From assembly GCF_002356355.1 (NCBI RefSeq), contig NZ_AP018052.1, forward strand, positions 1,798,001 to 1,862,000: a stretch of DNA of 64,000 nt. Reading direction: 5' to 3'. The first letter of the stretch is position 1; every line of letters begins with the position of its first letter. The notes below the pieces were generated by a model. That model was not told where the DNA came from, searched no databases, and saw nothing but the letters and a program-made list of their open reading frames with translations. Position numbers and translations under genes: made by a program. Origin of the DNA: Thiohalobacter thiocyanaticus (lineage in GTDB: Bacteria; Pseudomonadota; Gammaproteobacteria; Thiohalobacterales; Thiohalobacteraceae). Of this stretch, positions 1-10,536 are shown one piece after another.

Positions 1-46
1 GGTAGTGGCGCAAGCCGTGCCGGTTCGAGTCCGGCCTTCGGCACCA
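1..46 (+). tRNA. tRNA-Leu, 3' part (cut by window edge)
   Basis: Only the 3' part lies in the window: a long variable arm (about 1-18), a T stem-loop GCCGG-TTCGAGT-CCGGC, the 3' acceptor strand and an encoded CCA ending at 46. The long variable arm limits it to Leu, Ser or Tyr. Its place just before nuoA matches the secG-tRNA-Leu position known in many proteobacteria, so Leu is favoured. The anticodon is outside the window. Confidence 0.85.
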
Positions 47-71
47 TATAATCCATGTTGATGAATCGTGA

Positions 72-95
72 CAGGCCCCGTTTATGCGGGGCCTG
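72..95 (+). terminator. GC-rich hairpin behind tRNA-Leu
   Basis: Perfect 9-bp stem CAGGCCCCG / CGGGGCCTG around a 6-nt loop, 25 bases after the tRNA. No T-run follows, so it is at best an imperfect intrinsic terminator or a processing signal for the tRNA transcript. The rest of 96-260 holds nothing else I recognise. Confidence 0.4.
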
Positions 96-260
96 CTGCG
101 TTGCGGGCCGTCCATGGCGGAGCAGCGCTGACATGTCCTTGTGACAAAACCTGCTGCCAACTGACGGGATTTATTACAAACCGCCCCGACTTATGCCAGC
201 CAAAATTAATTTTTTGGTATAACTGGTTAATATTGAAAATATTTTCGGCGTTTTCCTTGC

Positions 261-289
261 TTGACACTCCTGGGTAATCTGCCTAGACT
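261..289 (+). promoter_or_regulatory. Predicted sigma70 promoter of the nuo operon
   Basis: TTGACA (261-266, perfect -35 box), 17-bp spacer, TAGACT (284-289, 4 of 6 to TATAAT). Transcription would start near 296 and leave a leader of about 115 nt before nuoA. An AT-rich tract (205-245) just upstream could act as an UP-like element. It is the best promoter match in the 365-bp gap before nuoA. Confidence 0.65.
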
Positions 290-411
290 GCCTAGCCATT
301 CTTTTGTAACGGCGCATGCATGGCGCTGGCCTCCCGGGTCGGTGCTACTGCGGTAACAACAACAGACAATCGCGTCGGCAAGCAAAAAGTTGAGACAGTC
401 GGAGGCAGGCG

Positions 412-768
412 ATGCTGGAAAACTATCTACCGATACTCGTCTTTATCGGTATCGGTGTCGTGATCGGTGCCATCGCCATCGCGGTCGGTTTCCTGCTCGG
501 TCCCCACAAGCCTGACAGCGAGAAGAATTCCCCCTACGAGTGTGGCTTCGAGGCCTTCGAGGACTCGCGCATGAAGTTCGACGTGCGCTACTACCTGGTT
601 GCCATCCTGTTCATCATCTTCGACCTGGAAATCGCCTTCCTGTTTCCCTGGGCCATCGTACTTGAGGACATCGGCCTGTTCGGTTTCCTCGCCATGGCGG
701 TGTTTCTCGGCATCCTGGTCATCGGCTTCATCTATGAATGGAAGAAGGGGGCGCTGGAGTGGGAATAG
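412..768 (+). CDS. nuoA: NADH-quinone oxidoreductase subunit A
   Basis: Small membrane subunit of respiratory complex I, sitting at the junction of the peripheral and membrane arms. The 118-aa product has three hydrophobic segments (about residues 8-30, 60-82, 88-110). It carries the family motif YECGFEAF on the loop between the first and second, which in the family shapes the quinone site. Length is normal. A GGAGG SD precedes the ATG by about 7 nt. It is the first gene of the complete nuoA-N operon, and nuoB follows after 40 bp. Confidence 0.97.
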   Translation: MLENYLPILVFIGIGVVIGAIAIAVGFLLGPHKPDSEKNSPYECGFEAFEDSRMKFDVRYYLVAILFIIFDLEIAFLFPWAIVLEDIGLFGFLAMAVFLGILVIGFIYEWKKGALEWE

Positions 769-808
769 GCGGTTATGGGTGGCTTGATTCGATGAGGCGG
801 GTGCAATC

Positions 809-1285
809 ATGAGCATCGAAGGCATTCTCAAGCAGGGCGTGGTCACCACCACGGCGGACGCGCTCATCAACTGGGCCCGTACCGGCTCGCTCTGGCCCAT
901 GACCTTCGGTCTGGCCTGCTGCGCGGTGGAGATGATGCAGGCCGGTGCCTCGCGCTACGACCTGGACCGTTTCGGCGTGGTGTTCCGGCCCAGTCCGCGC
1001 CAGTCGGACGTGATGATCGTGGCCGGCACCCTGGTCAACAAGATGGCCCCGGCCCTACGCAAGGTCTACGACCAGATGTCGGAGCCGCGCTGGGTGATCT
1101 CCATGGGCTCCTGCGCCAATGGCGGTGGCTATTACCACTATTCCTATTCCGTCACCCGTGGCTGCGACCGCATCGTGCCGGTGGACATCTATGTGCCGGG
1201 CTGTCCGCCCACGGCCGAGGCGTTGCTCTACGGCATCATTCAGCTGCAGAACAAGATCAAGCGGACCAACACGATCGCGCGCTGA
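809..1285 (+). CDS. nuoB: NADH-quinone oxidoreductase subunit B
   Basis: Peripheral-arm subunit that holds the terminal [4Fe-4S] cluster N2, the direct electron donor to quinone. The 158-aa product contains the adjacent cysteine pair C37-C38, C102 in the motif [11 protein letters not shown], and C132 in VPGCPP. These four are the known N2 ligands. The hydrophobic stretch around [16 protein letters not shown] is typical. An SD-like gaggcgg lies upstream. It lies 40 bp after nuoA and 25 bp before nuoC. Confidence 0.97.
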   Translation: MSIEGILKQGVVTTTADALINWARTGSLWPMTFGLACCAVEMMQAGASRYDLDRFGVVFRPSPRQSDVMIVAGTLVNKMAPALRKVYDQMSEPRWVISMGSCANGGGYYHYSYSVTRGCDRIVPVDIYVPGCPPTAEALLYGIIQLQNKIKRTNTIAR

Positions 1286-1310
1286 GCGCGATCCATGACG
1301 AGTGCATGGC

Positions 1311-2060
1311 ATGGCCGGACGCATCGAGACATTGAAACAGCAGATCGACGAACGCTTCGGCGATCGGCTGGAGTCATCCATCCTCGATCTGGATGAATTG
1401 ACGCTGGAGGTCGCCCCCGGAGACCTGCTCGAGGTCTGCGCCGCGCTGCGCGACGAGGCGGACTTGCGGTTTGAGCAGCTGATCGACGTCTGCGGCGTGG
1501 ACTATCTCGGCTATGGCGATGCCGAGTGGGAGACCCGCGAGGCAAGCGGCCACGGCTTCAGCCGTGGCGTCGATGCCTCCACCGCCGGACGGCTGGCCTT
1601 CCTGCACCAGGAACTGTCGGTCGACACCGTCGAGGATTCGGGGGGGCGGCGCTTCGCCGCCGTCTACCAACTGCTGTCGGTGAGCAAGAATCAGCGCCTG
1701 CGCATCCGCTGCTTCGCCCCCGACGACGGCCTGCCGGTGATCCCGTCCGTGATCGACATCTGGAGCAGCGCCAACTGGTTCGAGCGCGAGGCCTTCGATC
1801 TGTACGGCATCATTTTCGAGGGCCACCCGGACCTGCGCCGGATCCTCACCGACTACGGCTTCATCGGTCATCCCTTCCGCAAGGATTTCCCGCTCAGCGG
1901 CAACGTCGAGGTGCGCTACGACGCCGAGAAGCAGCGGGTGGTCTACGAGCCGGTCAGCATCGAACCGCGGGTGCTGGTACCGAAGGTGATCCGTACAGAG
2001 ACACGCAGGCGGAATGAGCCACCTGCAGAGGATTCGGAACCGGAGGCGGAATCGGTATAG
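1311..2060 (+). CDS. nuoC: NADH-quinone oxidoreductase subunit C (30 kDa)
   Basis: Peripheral-arm subunit of complex I that packs against NuoD and NuoB and carries no cofactor. The 30-kDa signature is clear ([20 protein letters not shown], about residues 155-175), followed by the conserved [11 protein letters not shown] prefer the ATG at 1311 because GACGAG lies 8-13 nt upstream; an in-frame GTG at 1302 would add three residues. At about 249 aa it is somewhat longer than compact NuoC proteins, with a charged C-terminal tail after RTETRRR. A 100-bp repeat-bearing spacer separates it from nuoD. Confidence 0.95.
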   Translation: MAGRIETLKQQIDERFGDRLESSILDLDELTLEVAPGDLLEVCAALRDEADLRFEQLIDVCGVDYLGYGDAEWETREASGHGFSRGVDASTAGRLAFLHQELSVDTVEDSGGRRFAAVYQLLSVSKNQRLRIRCFAPDDGLPVIPSVIDIWSSANWFEREAFDLYGIIFEGHPDLRRILTDYGFIGHPFRKDFPLSGNVEVRYDAEKQRVVYEPVSIEPRVLVPKVIRTETRRRNEPPAEDSEPEAESV

Positions 2061-2070
2061 TCCGGTGATG

Positions 2071-2140
2071 CAGATACAAGATACAGGATGTGGGAGACAG
2101 GTCATGAAAGCGGTTTGTATCTTGTCACTTGTATCCTGCG
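2071..2140. repeat. Inverted ATACAAG-type intergenic repeat (nuoC-nuoD)
   Basis: The left arm CAGATACAAGATACAGGATG (2071-2090) is answered by TTTGTATCTTGTC and CTTGTATCCTG (2114-2138), so the spacer transcript can fold back on itself. A related but degenerate motif (gatgcaagagacag, ggatgcaag) lies after xfp at about 19772-19800. It looks like a small intergenic repeat family and not a gene. Confidence 0.6.
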
Positions 2141-2160
2141 ACTTTGCGAAGCGATAGCAA

Positions 2161-3414
2161 ATGCCTGAAATACGCAACTACACCCTGAACTTCGGTCCCC
2201 AGCACCCGGCGGCGCACGGCGTGCTGCGCCTGGTGCTGGAGATGGACGGCGAGGTCATCGAGCGGGCCGATCCGCACATCGGCCTGCTGCATCGTGCCAC
2301 CGAGAAGCTGGCCGAGAGCAAGCCCTACAACCAGAGCATCGGCTACATGGACCGGCTCGATTACGTGTCCATGATGTGCAACGAGCATGGTTACGTGCTG
2401 GCCATCGAAAAGCTGCTCGGCATCGAGGCGCCGGAACGGGCCCAGTACATCCGGGTGATGTTCGACGAGGTCACCCGCATCCTCAACCACCTGTTGTGGA
2501 TCGGGGCGCACGCGCTGGATATCGGCGCCATGACCATGTTCCTCTACGCCTTCCGCGAGCGCGAGGACCTGATGGACTGCTACGAGGCGGTCTCCGGCGC
2601 GCGCATGCATGCGACCTACTACCGTCCGGGCGGGGTGTACCGCGACCTGCCGGATCGCATGCCGCAGTACCAGGCCTCCAAGTGGCACAGTGAGGCCGAA
2701 GTCAGGAAGATGAACGAGACCCGCCAGGGCTCGCTGCTGGACTTCCTCGAGGATTTCACCGAGCGTTTCCCGAAGTGCGTGGATGAGTACGAGACCCTGC
2801 TTACCGACAACCGTATCTGGAAGCAGCGTACGGTCGGCATCGGCGTAGTCTCGCCCGAGCGTGCTCTGCAACTGGGCTTCACCGGTCCGATGCTGCGCGG
2901 CTCCGGCATCGAGTGGGATTTGCGCAAGAAGCAGCCCTATGAAGTCTATGACCGGATGGATTTCGATATCCCGGTGGGTGTGCGCGGCGACTCCTATGAC
3001 CGCTACCTGGTGCGCATCGAGGAGATGCGCCAGTCCAATCACATCATCCGCCAGTGCATCCGATGGCTGCGCGAGAATCCCGGTCCGGTGATCATCGACG
3101 ACTACAAGATCATCCCGCCGCACCGCGAGGAGATGAAGGCGGACATGGAGGCCCTGATTCATCACTTCAAGCTGTTTACGGAAGGGTTCTGCGTGCCGGC
3201 GGGCGAGGCCTATGCCGCCATCGAACATCCCAAGGGCGAGTTCGGCGTCTATATGATCTCCGACGGCGCCAACAAGCCGTTCCGGGTCAAGATCCGTGCC
3301 CCCGGTTTCGCGCACCTGGCCGGATTGGATGAAATGGCCTGCGGGCACATGCTGGCCGACGTGGTGGCCATCATCGGCACCCAGGACATCGTGTTCGGTG
3401 AAATTGACCGGTGA
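2161..3414 (+). CDS. nuoD: NADH-quinone oxidoreductase subunit D (49 kDa)
   Basis: Quinone-site subunit of the complex I peripheral arm, homologous to the large subunit of [NiFe] hydrogenases but without metal-binding cysteines. The 417-aa length is normal. The N-terminal [13 protein letters not shown] motif and [14 protein letters not shown] are family hallmarks, and the C terminus ends in DIVFGEIDR as in most NuoD. The gene has its own reading frame here and is not fused to nuoC, unlike in Escherichia coli. No strong SD is visible before the ATG (gcgatagcaa). Confidence 0.97.
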   Translation: MPEIRNYTLNFGPQHPAAHGVLRLVLEMDGEVIERADPHIGLLHRATEKLAESKPYNQSIGYMDRLDYVSMMCNEHGYVLAIEKLLGIEAPERAQYIRVMFDEVTRILNHLLWIGAHALDIGAMTMFLYAFREREDLMDCYEAVSGARMHATYYRPGGVYRDLPDRMPQYQASKWHSEAEVRKMNETRQGSLLDFLEDFTERFPKCVDEYETLLTDNRIWKQRTVGIGVVSPERALQLGFTGPMLRGSGIEWDLRKKQPYEVYDRMDFDIPVGVRGDSYDRYLVRIEEMRQSNHIIRQCIRWLRENPGPVIIDDYKIIPPHREEMKADMEALIHHFKLFTEGFCVPAGEAYAAIEHPKGEFGVYMISDGANKPFRVKIRAPGFAHLAGLDEMACGHMLADVVAIIGTQDIVFGEIDR

Positions 3415-3445
3415 GAGTTGATATGTTCAACGCAGAGACGCAGCC

Positions 3446-3529
3446 TTGTAGGTCGGATTAGCGCAGCGTAATCCGACAACCACGGCGGAAACGTCGGGTT
3501 ACGCCCTATCGGGCTAACCCGACCTACAA
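3446..3529. repeat. REP-like palindromic element, copy 1 (nuoD-nuoE)
   Basis: Starts TTGTAGGTCGGATTAGCGC and ends CTAACCCGACCTACAA, so the outer ends are inverted repeats. Each half is itself a hairpin (GTCGGATTA/TAATCCGAC and GTCGGGTTA/TAACCCGAC). Related copies lie at 19802-19880 and 53250-53328. Such bipartite palindromes resemble REP/BIME elements. A piece of the other repeat family (caacgcagagacgcag, 3428-3443) abuts it. Confidence 0.8.
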
Positions 3530-3545
3530 TGCTACAGATGCTTTT

Positions 3546-4052
3546 ATGACTGTGACTGAAACCAACAAAGCGGAATACGAAATCCCCCCAGAGATCAGGG
3601 CGGAGATCGACCACTGGCTGGCGAAATACCCGCCGGACCAGAAGCGCTCCGCGGTGCTTTCTGCGCTGCATGCGGTACAGGCGCGCGAGGGCTGGATCCG
3701 GCCCGAACACATGGACGCAGTGGCGGCCTATCTGGACATGGCGCCGGTGTCGGTCTACGAAGTGGCCAGCTTCTATTCCATGATCGAGACCCGTGAGGTG
3801 GGCCGCAACACGGTGGCCATCTGCGCCAACATCTCCTGCATGCTGTGCGGCGCCGATGACCTGATCGCCCATGTGGAGCAGAAGCTGGGCATCCGGCGCG
3901 GTGAGTCCACCCCGGACGGGCGTATCTACCTGAAGCTGGAAGAGGAATGCCTGGCGGCCTGCGCCGGCGGCCCGATGATGGCGGTGAACGGGCATTATCA
4001 CGAGAATCTGACGGTCGAGAAGATCGACCGGATTCTGGATGAACTCGAATGA
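3546..4052 (+). CDS. nuoE: NADH-quinone oxidoreductase subunit E (24 kDa)
   Basis: Subunit of the NADH-dehydrogenase module carrying the [2Fe-2S] cluster N1a. The 168-aa product has a thioredoxin-like fold with the four expected ligands: C93 and C98 (CANISC), and C135 and C139 (ECLAAC). Conserved VYEVASFYSM and GGPMMAVNG flank them. A REP element in the 131-bp spacer separates it from nuoD, and no clear SD precedes the ATG, so translation initiation may be weak. NuoF follows after 106 bp. Confidence 0.95.
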   Translation: MTVTETNKAEYEIPPEIRAEIDHWLAKYPPDQKRSAVLSALHAVQAREGWIRPEHMDAVAAYLDMAPVSVYEVASFYSMIETREVGRNTVAICANISCMLCGADDLIAHVEQKLGIRRGESTPDGRIYLKLEEECLAACAGGPMMAVNGHYHENLTVEKIDRILDELE

Positions 4053-4059
4053 TTGATGG

Positions 4060-4146
4060 CCACGGAATACACGGAAAGCACGGACAGGCACCAGAAATGC
4101 AGAAAAGCATGACTGCATATGGCAGATCCGTGTTTTTCGCGGGGAT
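4060..4146. repeat. CACGGAA-type intergenic repeat (nuoE-nuoF)
   Basis: Tandem degenerate units (ccacggaat, acacggaaag, cacggacagg; 4060-4088) face an inverted counterpart (gatccgtgtttttcgcgggg, 4125-4144). It fills most of the 106-bp nuoE-nuoF spacer. A similar inverted trace (cttcgtgtatttgtgttcattcg) is seen at about 19969-19991. Confidence 0.5.
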
Positions 4147-4158
4147 AGAGATCTGATT

Positions 4159-5447
<1,289 letters not shown>

Positions 5448-5451
<4 letters not shown>

Positions 5452-7844
5452 GCGCGAAGCCCGAGATCCCGCCCGAGGACGCCATCAACGTCGAGATCAA
5501 CGGCGAGACCTATCCGGCGCGCAAGGGCCAGATGATCATCGAGATCACCGATGAACACGGCATCACCGTGCCGCGCTTCTGCTACCACAAGAAGCTGCCC
5601 ATCGCCGCCAACTGCCGCATGTGCCTGGTGCAGGTGGAGAAGGCGCCCAAGCCGCTGCCGGCCTGTGCCACCCCGGTTGCCGACGGCATGAAGATCTGGA
5701 CCGACTCCGACTACGCCCGCGAGGCGCAGAAGTCGGTGATGGAGTTCCTGCTGATCAATCATCCGCTGGACTGCCCGATCTGCGATCAGGGCGGAGAGTG
5801 CGAACTGCAGGACGTCGCCCTGGGCTACGGCCGCAGCGTGTCGCGCTTCACCGAGAAGAAGCGCGTGGTCAAGGACGAGGATCTGGGCTCACTGATCGCC
5901 ACCGATATGACCCGCTGCATCCACTGCACCCGCTGTGTGCGTTTCCTGGATGTCATCGGCGGCTTCAAGGAACTCGGCGGCGTGGGCCGCGGCGAGAACA
6001 TGGCCATCCGCGCCTATGTGGGGCAGGGTGTCAGTTCCGAGATGTCGGGTAATGTCATCGACGTCTGCCCGGTGGGGGCGCTGACCTCCAAGCCGTTCCG
6101 TTTCCGCGCCCGGGCCTGGGAACTTACCCAGCACGCCAGTGTGGCACCCCACGACTGCGTCGGTTCCAATCTCTATCTGCACGCCCGCCGCGGCGATGTG
6201 CTCCGCGTGGTGCCGCGTGAGAACGAGGAGATAAACGAGGTCTGGCTGTCGGATCGTGACCGCTTCGGCTACGCGGGCCTGAACAGTCCGGAGCGCCTGG
6301 AACGGCCCATGATCAGGCGCGACGGCGACTGGCAGGAGACCGACTGGGAGACCGCCCTGCAGGCAGTCGCCGATATGCTGCGGGTCTACAGCGGCGAACG
6401 CGCCGCGCAGCTCGGGGTGCTGGTTTCGCCGACGGCCACAGTGGAAGAGATGTATCTGCTCAACCGCCTGAGTGAACAGCTCGAGTGCAGTAATATCGAT
6501 CACCGCCTGCGCCAGAGCGATTTCAGCGACCAGGATCGCCTGCCCCTGTTCCCCTGGCTGGGCCAGCGCATCGAGGAGTTGGAGCAACAGCAGGCGGTGC
6601 TGTTGGTCGGTTCCAATATCCGCAAGGAGCAGCCGATTCTCGGCCATCGCCTGCGCAAGGCCTGTCTCAATGGCGCCGGCATTATGGCCATCAATCCGGT
6701 CGATTATGATTTCAATTTCGATCTGGTGGAAAAACTGATCCATGCCCCGCATGCGATGGTCGATGACCTGGCCGGTGTGGCCGCTGCCCTGCTGACCCTC
6801 AAACAGGAGGCGGCCCCGTCCGAACTGCATGGCGTGATCGCCCAGGCCAGCCCGGCCGAAGTCCATCAGCGCATCGCCGAACGCCTGAGCGAGGTTCGGC
6901 CGGCCACCGTTATGCTGGGCTCGACTGCCGCTGCACATCCTTCGGCCAATGCCCTGCGGGCGCTGGCGGGCTTCATCTGTGAACTGAGCGGCGCGACCCT
7001 GAGCCTGCTCTCGGACGGCGGCAACGGCGCCGGAGGCTGGCTCGCCGGGGTGCTGCCGCACCGCGGTCCGGCCGGCAGTGACCGTGACAGCACCGGTCTC
7101 GATGCGCGGGGCATGCTGGAGACGCCGCGCTCGGCCTATGTGCTGTACGGCTGCGAGCCGGAGTTCGATTTTGCCGATGCGCAGCAGGCCCGCGGGGCGT
7201 TCGCTCAGGCCGAGACAGTGGTTGCCTTCACGGCCTATGTCTCCGACAGCCTGCGCGAATGCGCGCGGGTGCTCCTGCCGATCAGCCCCTACAGCGAGAC
7301 CTCAGGCACCTACGTCAATGTGGAAGGGCGCTGGCAGAGCTTCGCCGGTGCTGTGGCGCCGCGCGGTCAGGCCCGGCCGGGCTGGAAGGTCGTGCGGGTA
7401 CTGGGCAATCTGCTGGGGTTGAAGGACTTCGACTACATGTCTTCCGAGGAAGTGCGCGACGAATTGCGCAGCCAGGCGGCAGACCGCCGGCCGCGCAACG
7501 AGCGGGTGCCGGGCGAGATGGTGCTGGCACCAGCGCCGGACGGCCTGCAGCGCATCGGCGATGTGCCCATCTATGCCGTCGACGGCATTGTGCGGCGGGC
7601 GCCCGCGCTGCAGGCGGCGACCGACGGTGGCGACGCCCAACTGCGGCTCAACCCTGCGCAGGCCGCGAGGCTGAATCTAGGCTCCGCCACCCAGGTCAGG
7701 GTGGAGCAGGGCGAGGCGCAGGCCGTACTGCAGCTGGTGCTGGATGAGCAGGTGCCCGAGGGTGCGGCCTGGATTCCGGCCGGCTGTCCGGCTACGCGCG
7801 AGCTGGGGGCGAATTTCGGCGGCGTTAAACTGAACTGGGTGTGA
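5448..7844 (+). CDS. nuoG: NADH-quinone oxidoreductase subunit G (75 kDa)
   Basis: Largest peripheral subunit, passing electrons along its iron-sulfur chain. The N-terminal ferredoxin domain has [15 protein letters not shown] and a fourth Cys (about 45-73, cluster N1b). [17 protein letters not shown] is the N5 site and CIHCTRC with VCPVGAL the N4 site. A molybdopterin-oxidoreductase-like domain without cofactor fills the rest. The 798-aa length fits the shorter NuoG type; the extra N7 cluster motif (CxxCxxxC) of E. coli NuoG is absent (only one Cys in APHDCVGSN). Seven bp separate it from nuoH. Confidence 0.96.
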
Positions 7845-7851
7845 TCGGTTA

Positions 7852-8862
7852 ATGATGGAAGCAATCAAGGAAGTCAGCTGGATCCTGTTCCTCATCGGCG
7901 GCATCGTCACGCCGCTGATGCTGTGCGTGGCCTATCTGACCTTCGCCGAACGCAAGATCATCGGTGCGATCCAGGTCCGCATCGGCCCCAACCGGGTCGG
8001 TCCCGGCGGCTGGCTGCAGCCGATTGCCGATGCGGTGAAACTGTTGTTCAAGGAGATCATTCTCCCCACCCATGCCAACCGCTTCCTGTTCGTGATCGCG
8101 CCCATTCTGTCCATCGGACCGGCGCTGGCGGCCTGGGCGGTCATTCCCTTCGACAACGGCATGGTGCTGGCCGATATCGATGCCGGCCTGCTGTACGTAC
8201 TGGCGCTGACCTCGGTAGGAGTCTACGGTGTGATCATTGCCGGTTGGGCCTCCAACTCCAAATACGCCTTCCTCGGTGCCATGCGCTCTGCGGCCCAGAT
8301 CGTGGCCTACGAAATCGCCATGGGTTTTGCCCTGGTCGGGGTACTGATGGCCGGCGGCAGCCTCAATCTCAACGACATCGTGCTGGCCCAGAGCGGCAGC
8401 ATCCTGCACTGGTTCTGGCTGCCGCTGCTGCCGCTGTTTCTGATCTATTTCATCTCCGGCGTGGCCGAGACCAACCGCGCGCCCTTCGACGTGGCCGAGG
8501 GCGAGTCCGAGATCGTGGCCGGCTTCCACGTCGAGTACTCCGGTATGGCCTTCGCGGTGTTCTTCCTGGCCGAGTACGCCAACATGATCCTGATCTCGGC
8601 GCTGGCCGCGCTGCTGTTCATGGGCGGCTGGCTGTCGCCGTTCCAGCCGCTGCCGGTCATCGGCGAACCGAGCATCATCTGGTTCCTGGCCAAGACGGCC
8701 GTGTTCCTGTTCTTCTTCCTGTGGTTCCGCGCCACCTTTCCCCGCTACCGCTACGACCAGATCATGCGGCTGGGCTGGAAGGTGTTTATTCCCATCACCA
8801 TCATCTGGTTGCTGGTGGAGGGGGCGGCGATCGTCGCCGGCGTCGGGCCCTGGTTCGATTGA
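7852..8862 (+). CDS. nuoH: NADH-quinone oxidoreductase subunit H
   Basis: Membrane subunit that forms much of the quinone-access chamber and links electron transfer to proton pumping. The 336-aa product has about eight hydrophobic helices and the family signatures [20 protein letters not shown] (about 27-46) and [20 protein letters not shown] (about 200-219). The ATG at 7852 is followed directly by a second ATG (7855), and either could serve. NuoI begins 18 bp downstream. Confidence 0.97.
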   Translation: MMEAIKEVSWILFLIGGIVTPLMLCVAYLTFAERKIIGAIQVRIGPNRVGPGGWLQPIADAVKLLFKEIILPTHANRFLFVIAPILSIGPALAAWAVIPFDNGMVLADIDAGLLYVLALTSVGVYGVIIAGWASNSKYAFLGAMRSAAQIVAYEIAMGFALVGVLMAGGSLNLNDIVLAQSGSILHWFWLPLLPLFLIYFISGVAETNRAPFDVAEGESEIVAGFHVEYSGMAFAVFFLAEYANMILISALAALLFMGGWLSPFQPLPVIGEPSIIWFLAKTAVFLFFFLWFRATFPRYRYDQIMRLGWKVFIPITIIWLLVEGAAIVAGVGPWFD

Positions 8863-8880
8863 TATGAATGGTGACCTGAT

Positions 8881-9369
8881 ATGCAAGCCCTGAAACATTA
8901 CGTCAAGAGTCTGTTCCTGTGGGAACTCCTGATGGGCCTGCGACTGACCGGGCGCTATCTGTTCGCGCGCAAGATTACGGTCCAGTACCCGGAGGAGAAG
9001 ACTCCGCAGTCGCCGCGCTTCCGCGGCCTGCATGCCCTGCGCCGCTATCCCAACGGCGAGGAGCGCTGCATCGCCTGCAAACTGTGCGAGGCGGTCTGTC
9101 CGGCGCTGGCCATCACCATCGAGGCCGCGCCGCGCGAGGACGGTACCCGGCGCACCACCCGCTACGACATCGATCTGTTCAAGTGTATCTTCTGCGGTTT
9201 CTGCGAAGAGTCCTGCCCGGTGGATTCCATCGTCGAGACGCGCATTTTCGAATACCACTTCGAAAACCGCGGCGAGCAGATCATGACCAAGGAAAAGCTG
9301 CTGGCCATCGGCGATAAGTACGAGGACCAGATTGCCGCCGATCGGACGGCGGACGCGTTGTATCGGTGA
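8881..9369 (+). CDS. nuoI: NADH-quinone oxidoreductase subunit I
   Basis: Peripheral-arm ferredoxin-like subunit carrying clusters N6a and N6b on the path to NuoB. The 162-aa product has two classical [4Fe-4S] motifs: C63, C66, C69, C73 ([12 protein letters not shown]) and C102, C105, C108, C112 ([12 protein letters not shown]). An amphipathic N terminus (about 8-30) would lie on the membrane. Length is normal. The 63-bp spacer to nuoJ contains a purine-rich, degenerate repeat-like run (acgcgaaggcgaataagg). Confidence 0.97.
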   Translation: MQALKHYVKSLFLWELLMGLRLTGRYLFARKITVQYPEEKTPQSPRFRGLHALRRYPNGEERCIACKLCEAVCPALAITIEAAPREDGTRRTTRYDIDLFKCIFCGFCEESCPVDSIVETRIFEYHFENRGEQIMTKEKLLAIGDKYEDQIAADRTADALYR

Positions 9370-9432
9370 CAGGCGTTGAAACGCGAAGGCGAATAAGGCG
9401 CGCGAAGGTAACAATAAGGCAATAAACCCACT

Positions 9433-10038
9433 ATGACATTCGAGAAGTTCATCTTTTATGTATTCGCCGCGATCCTGGTGTTCGCGGCGGTACGCGTGAT
9501 CACGGTGCGCAACCCGGTGCATGCCGCGCTGCACCTGGTGCTGGCCTTCTTCACCACCGCCGGCCTGTGGCTGCTGCTGGAGGCGGAGTTCCTCGCCATC
9601 ACCCTGGTGCTGGTCTATGTCGGCGCGGTGATGGTGCTGTTCCTGTTCGTGGTCATGATGCTGGATATCAATGTCGCGCCGCTCAAGGAAGGCTTCGCCC
9701 GCTATCTGCCGGTGGCGTTGCCGGTGGCGATCCTGATGCTGGTCGAGATGCTGCTCGTCGTCGGCTCCCACTACTTCAGCGACGAGCGCATGCCGGCGCC
9801 GTCGCGCCATGGTGCCGATTACAGCAATACCCGAGAACTGGGCAGCGTGCTCTATACCGATTATGTGTATCCGTTCGAAATCGCCGCGGTCATCCTGTTG
9901 GTCGCAATCGTCGCCGCCATCGCGCTGACCCTGCGTCGGCGGCCGGATACCAAGTACCTCAATCCTGCCGATCAGATCAAGGTCCGGCGCGAGGACCGGG
10001 TGCGGGTGGTGAAGATGAAATCGGAATCCAGGGATTGA
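9433..10038 (+). CDS. nuoJ: NADH-quinone oxidoreductase subunit J
   Basis: Membrane-arm subunit (ND6 homologue) with five predicted helices. The 201-aa product shows the conserved LVLVYVGAVMVLFLFVVMML segment (about 55-74), whose helix contains the pi-bulge that rearranges during turnover in the family. A charged C-terminal tail follows (KVRREDRVRVVKMKSE). SD is weak. A 189-bp spacer to nuoK (10039-10227) carries no gene or clear repeat that I recognise. Confidence 0.95.
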   Translation: MTFEKFIFYVFAAILVFAAVRVITVRNPVHAALHLVLAFFTTAGLWLLLEAEFLAITLVLVYVGAVMVLFLFVVMMLDINVAPLKEGFARYLPVALPVAILMLVEMLLVVGSHYFSDERMPAPSRHGADYSNTRELGSVLYTDYVYPFEIAAVILLVAIVAAIALTLRRRPDTKYLNPADQIKVRREDRVRVVKMKSESRD

Positions 10039-10227
10039 TTGGCTTGCAGACGCAGATGCGGCGTGTACGGATGGACCTGGCCCTGTTTGAGGCGGGGGCT
10101 CCGGAGATGGCTGTCAGCTGAATTTGAATGATCAGTATATGCAAGACGGCATCAAAAAGTTATGCAGCAAACAATGACTTCGAGCGCCTTGGCGCGCCTT
10201 AGCGGTTTAATGGTCTGAATACGAAAA

Positions 10228-10533
10228 ATGATTGAATTATCTGACTATCTGGTTCTGGGGGCGATCCTGTTCAGCCTGAGCGTGGCGGGGATCTTCCTCA
10301 ACCGCAAAAACGTCATCATCCTGCTTATGGCCATCGAGTTGATGCTGCTGGCGGTGAACATGAACTTCGTTGCCTTCTCGTATTTCCTCGGCGACACGGC
10401 AGGGCAGGTGTTCGTATTCTTCATTCTCACCGTGGCGGCTGCGGAGGCGGCAATCGGGCTGGCCATCCTGGTGGTGCTGTTCCGCAATCGTCAGACCATC
10501 AATGTCGATGACCTCGACAGCATGAAGGGGTAG
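10228..10533 (+). CDS. nuoK: NADH-quinone oxidoreductase subunit K
   Basis: Small membrane subunit (ND4L homologue) of 101 aa with three transmembrane helices. Two membrane-embedded glutamates needed for proton transfer in the family are present: E37 in [16 protein letters not shown], and E72 in [11 protein letters not shown]. Length matches the family. The stop is only 3 bp before the nuoL start, whose SD (aaggggtaggg) overlaps the end of nuoK, suggesting coupled translation. Confidence 0.97.
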   Translation: MIELSDYLVLGAILFSLSVAGIFLNRKNVIILLMAIELMLLAVNMNFVAFSYFLGDTAGQVFVFFILTVAAAEAAIGLAILVVLFRNRQTINVDDLDSMKG

Positions 10534-10536
10534 GGC

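Noticed and set aside
68..277. Small open frame between tRNA-Leu and nuoA
   Set aside because: It spans the hairpin and the nuo promoter -35 box and has no SD; more likely untranslated.
3428..3529. CRISPR-like repeat arrangement
   Set aside because: Repeats are palindromic single elements with no regular spacer array and no cas genes anywhere in the window.
7849..9810. Long minus-strand open frame opposite nuoH-nuoI-nuoJ
   Set aside because: Extremely His/Gln/Asp-rich and covers three certain nuo genes; typical high-GC antisense artefact.
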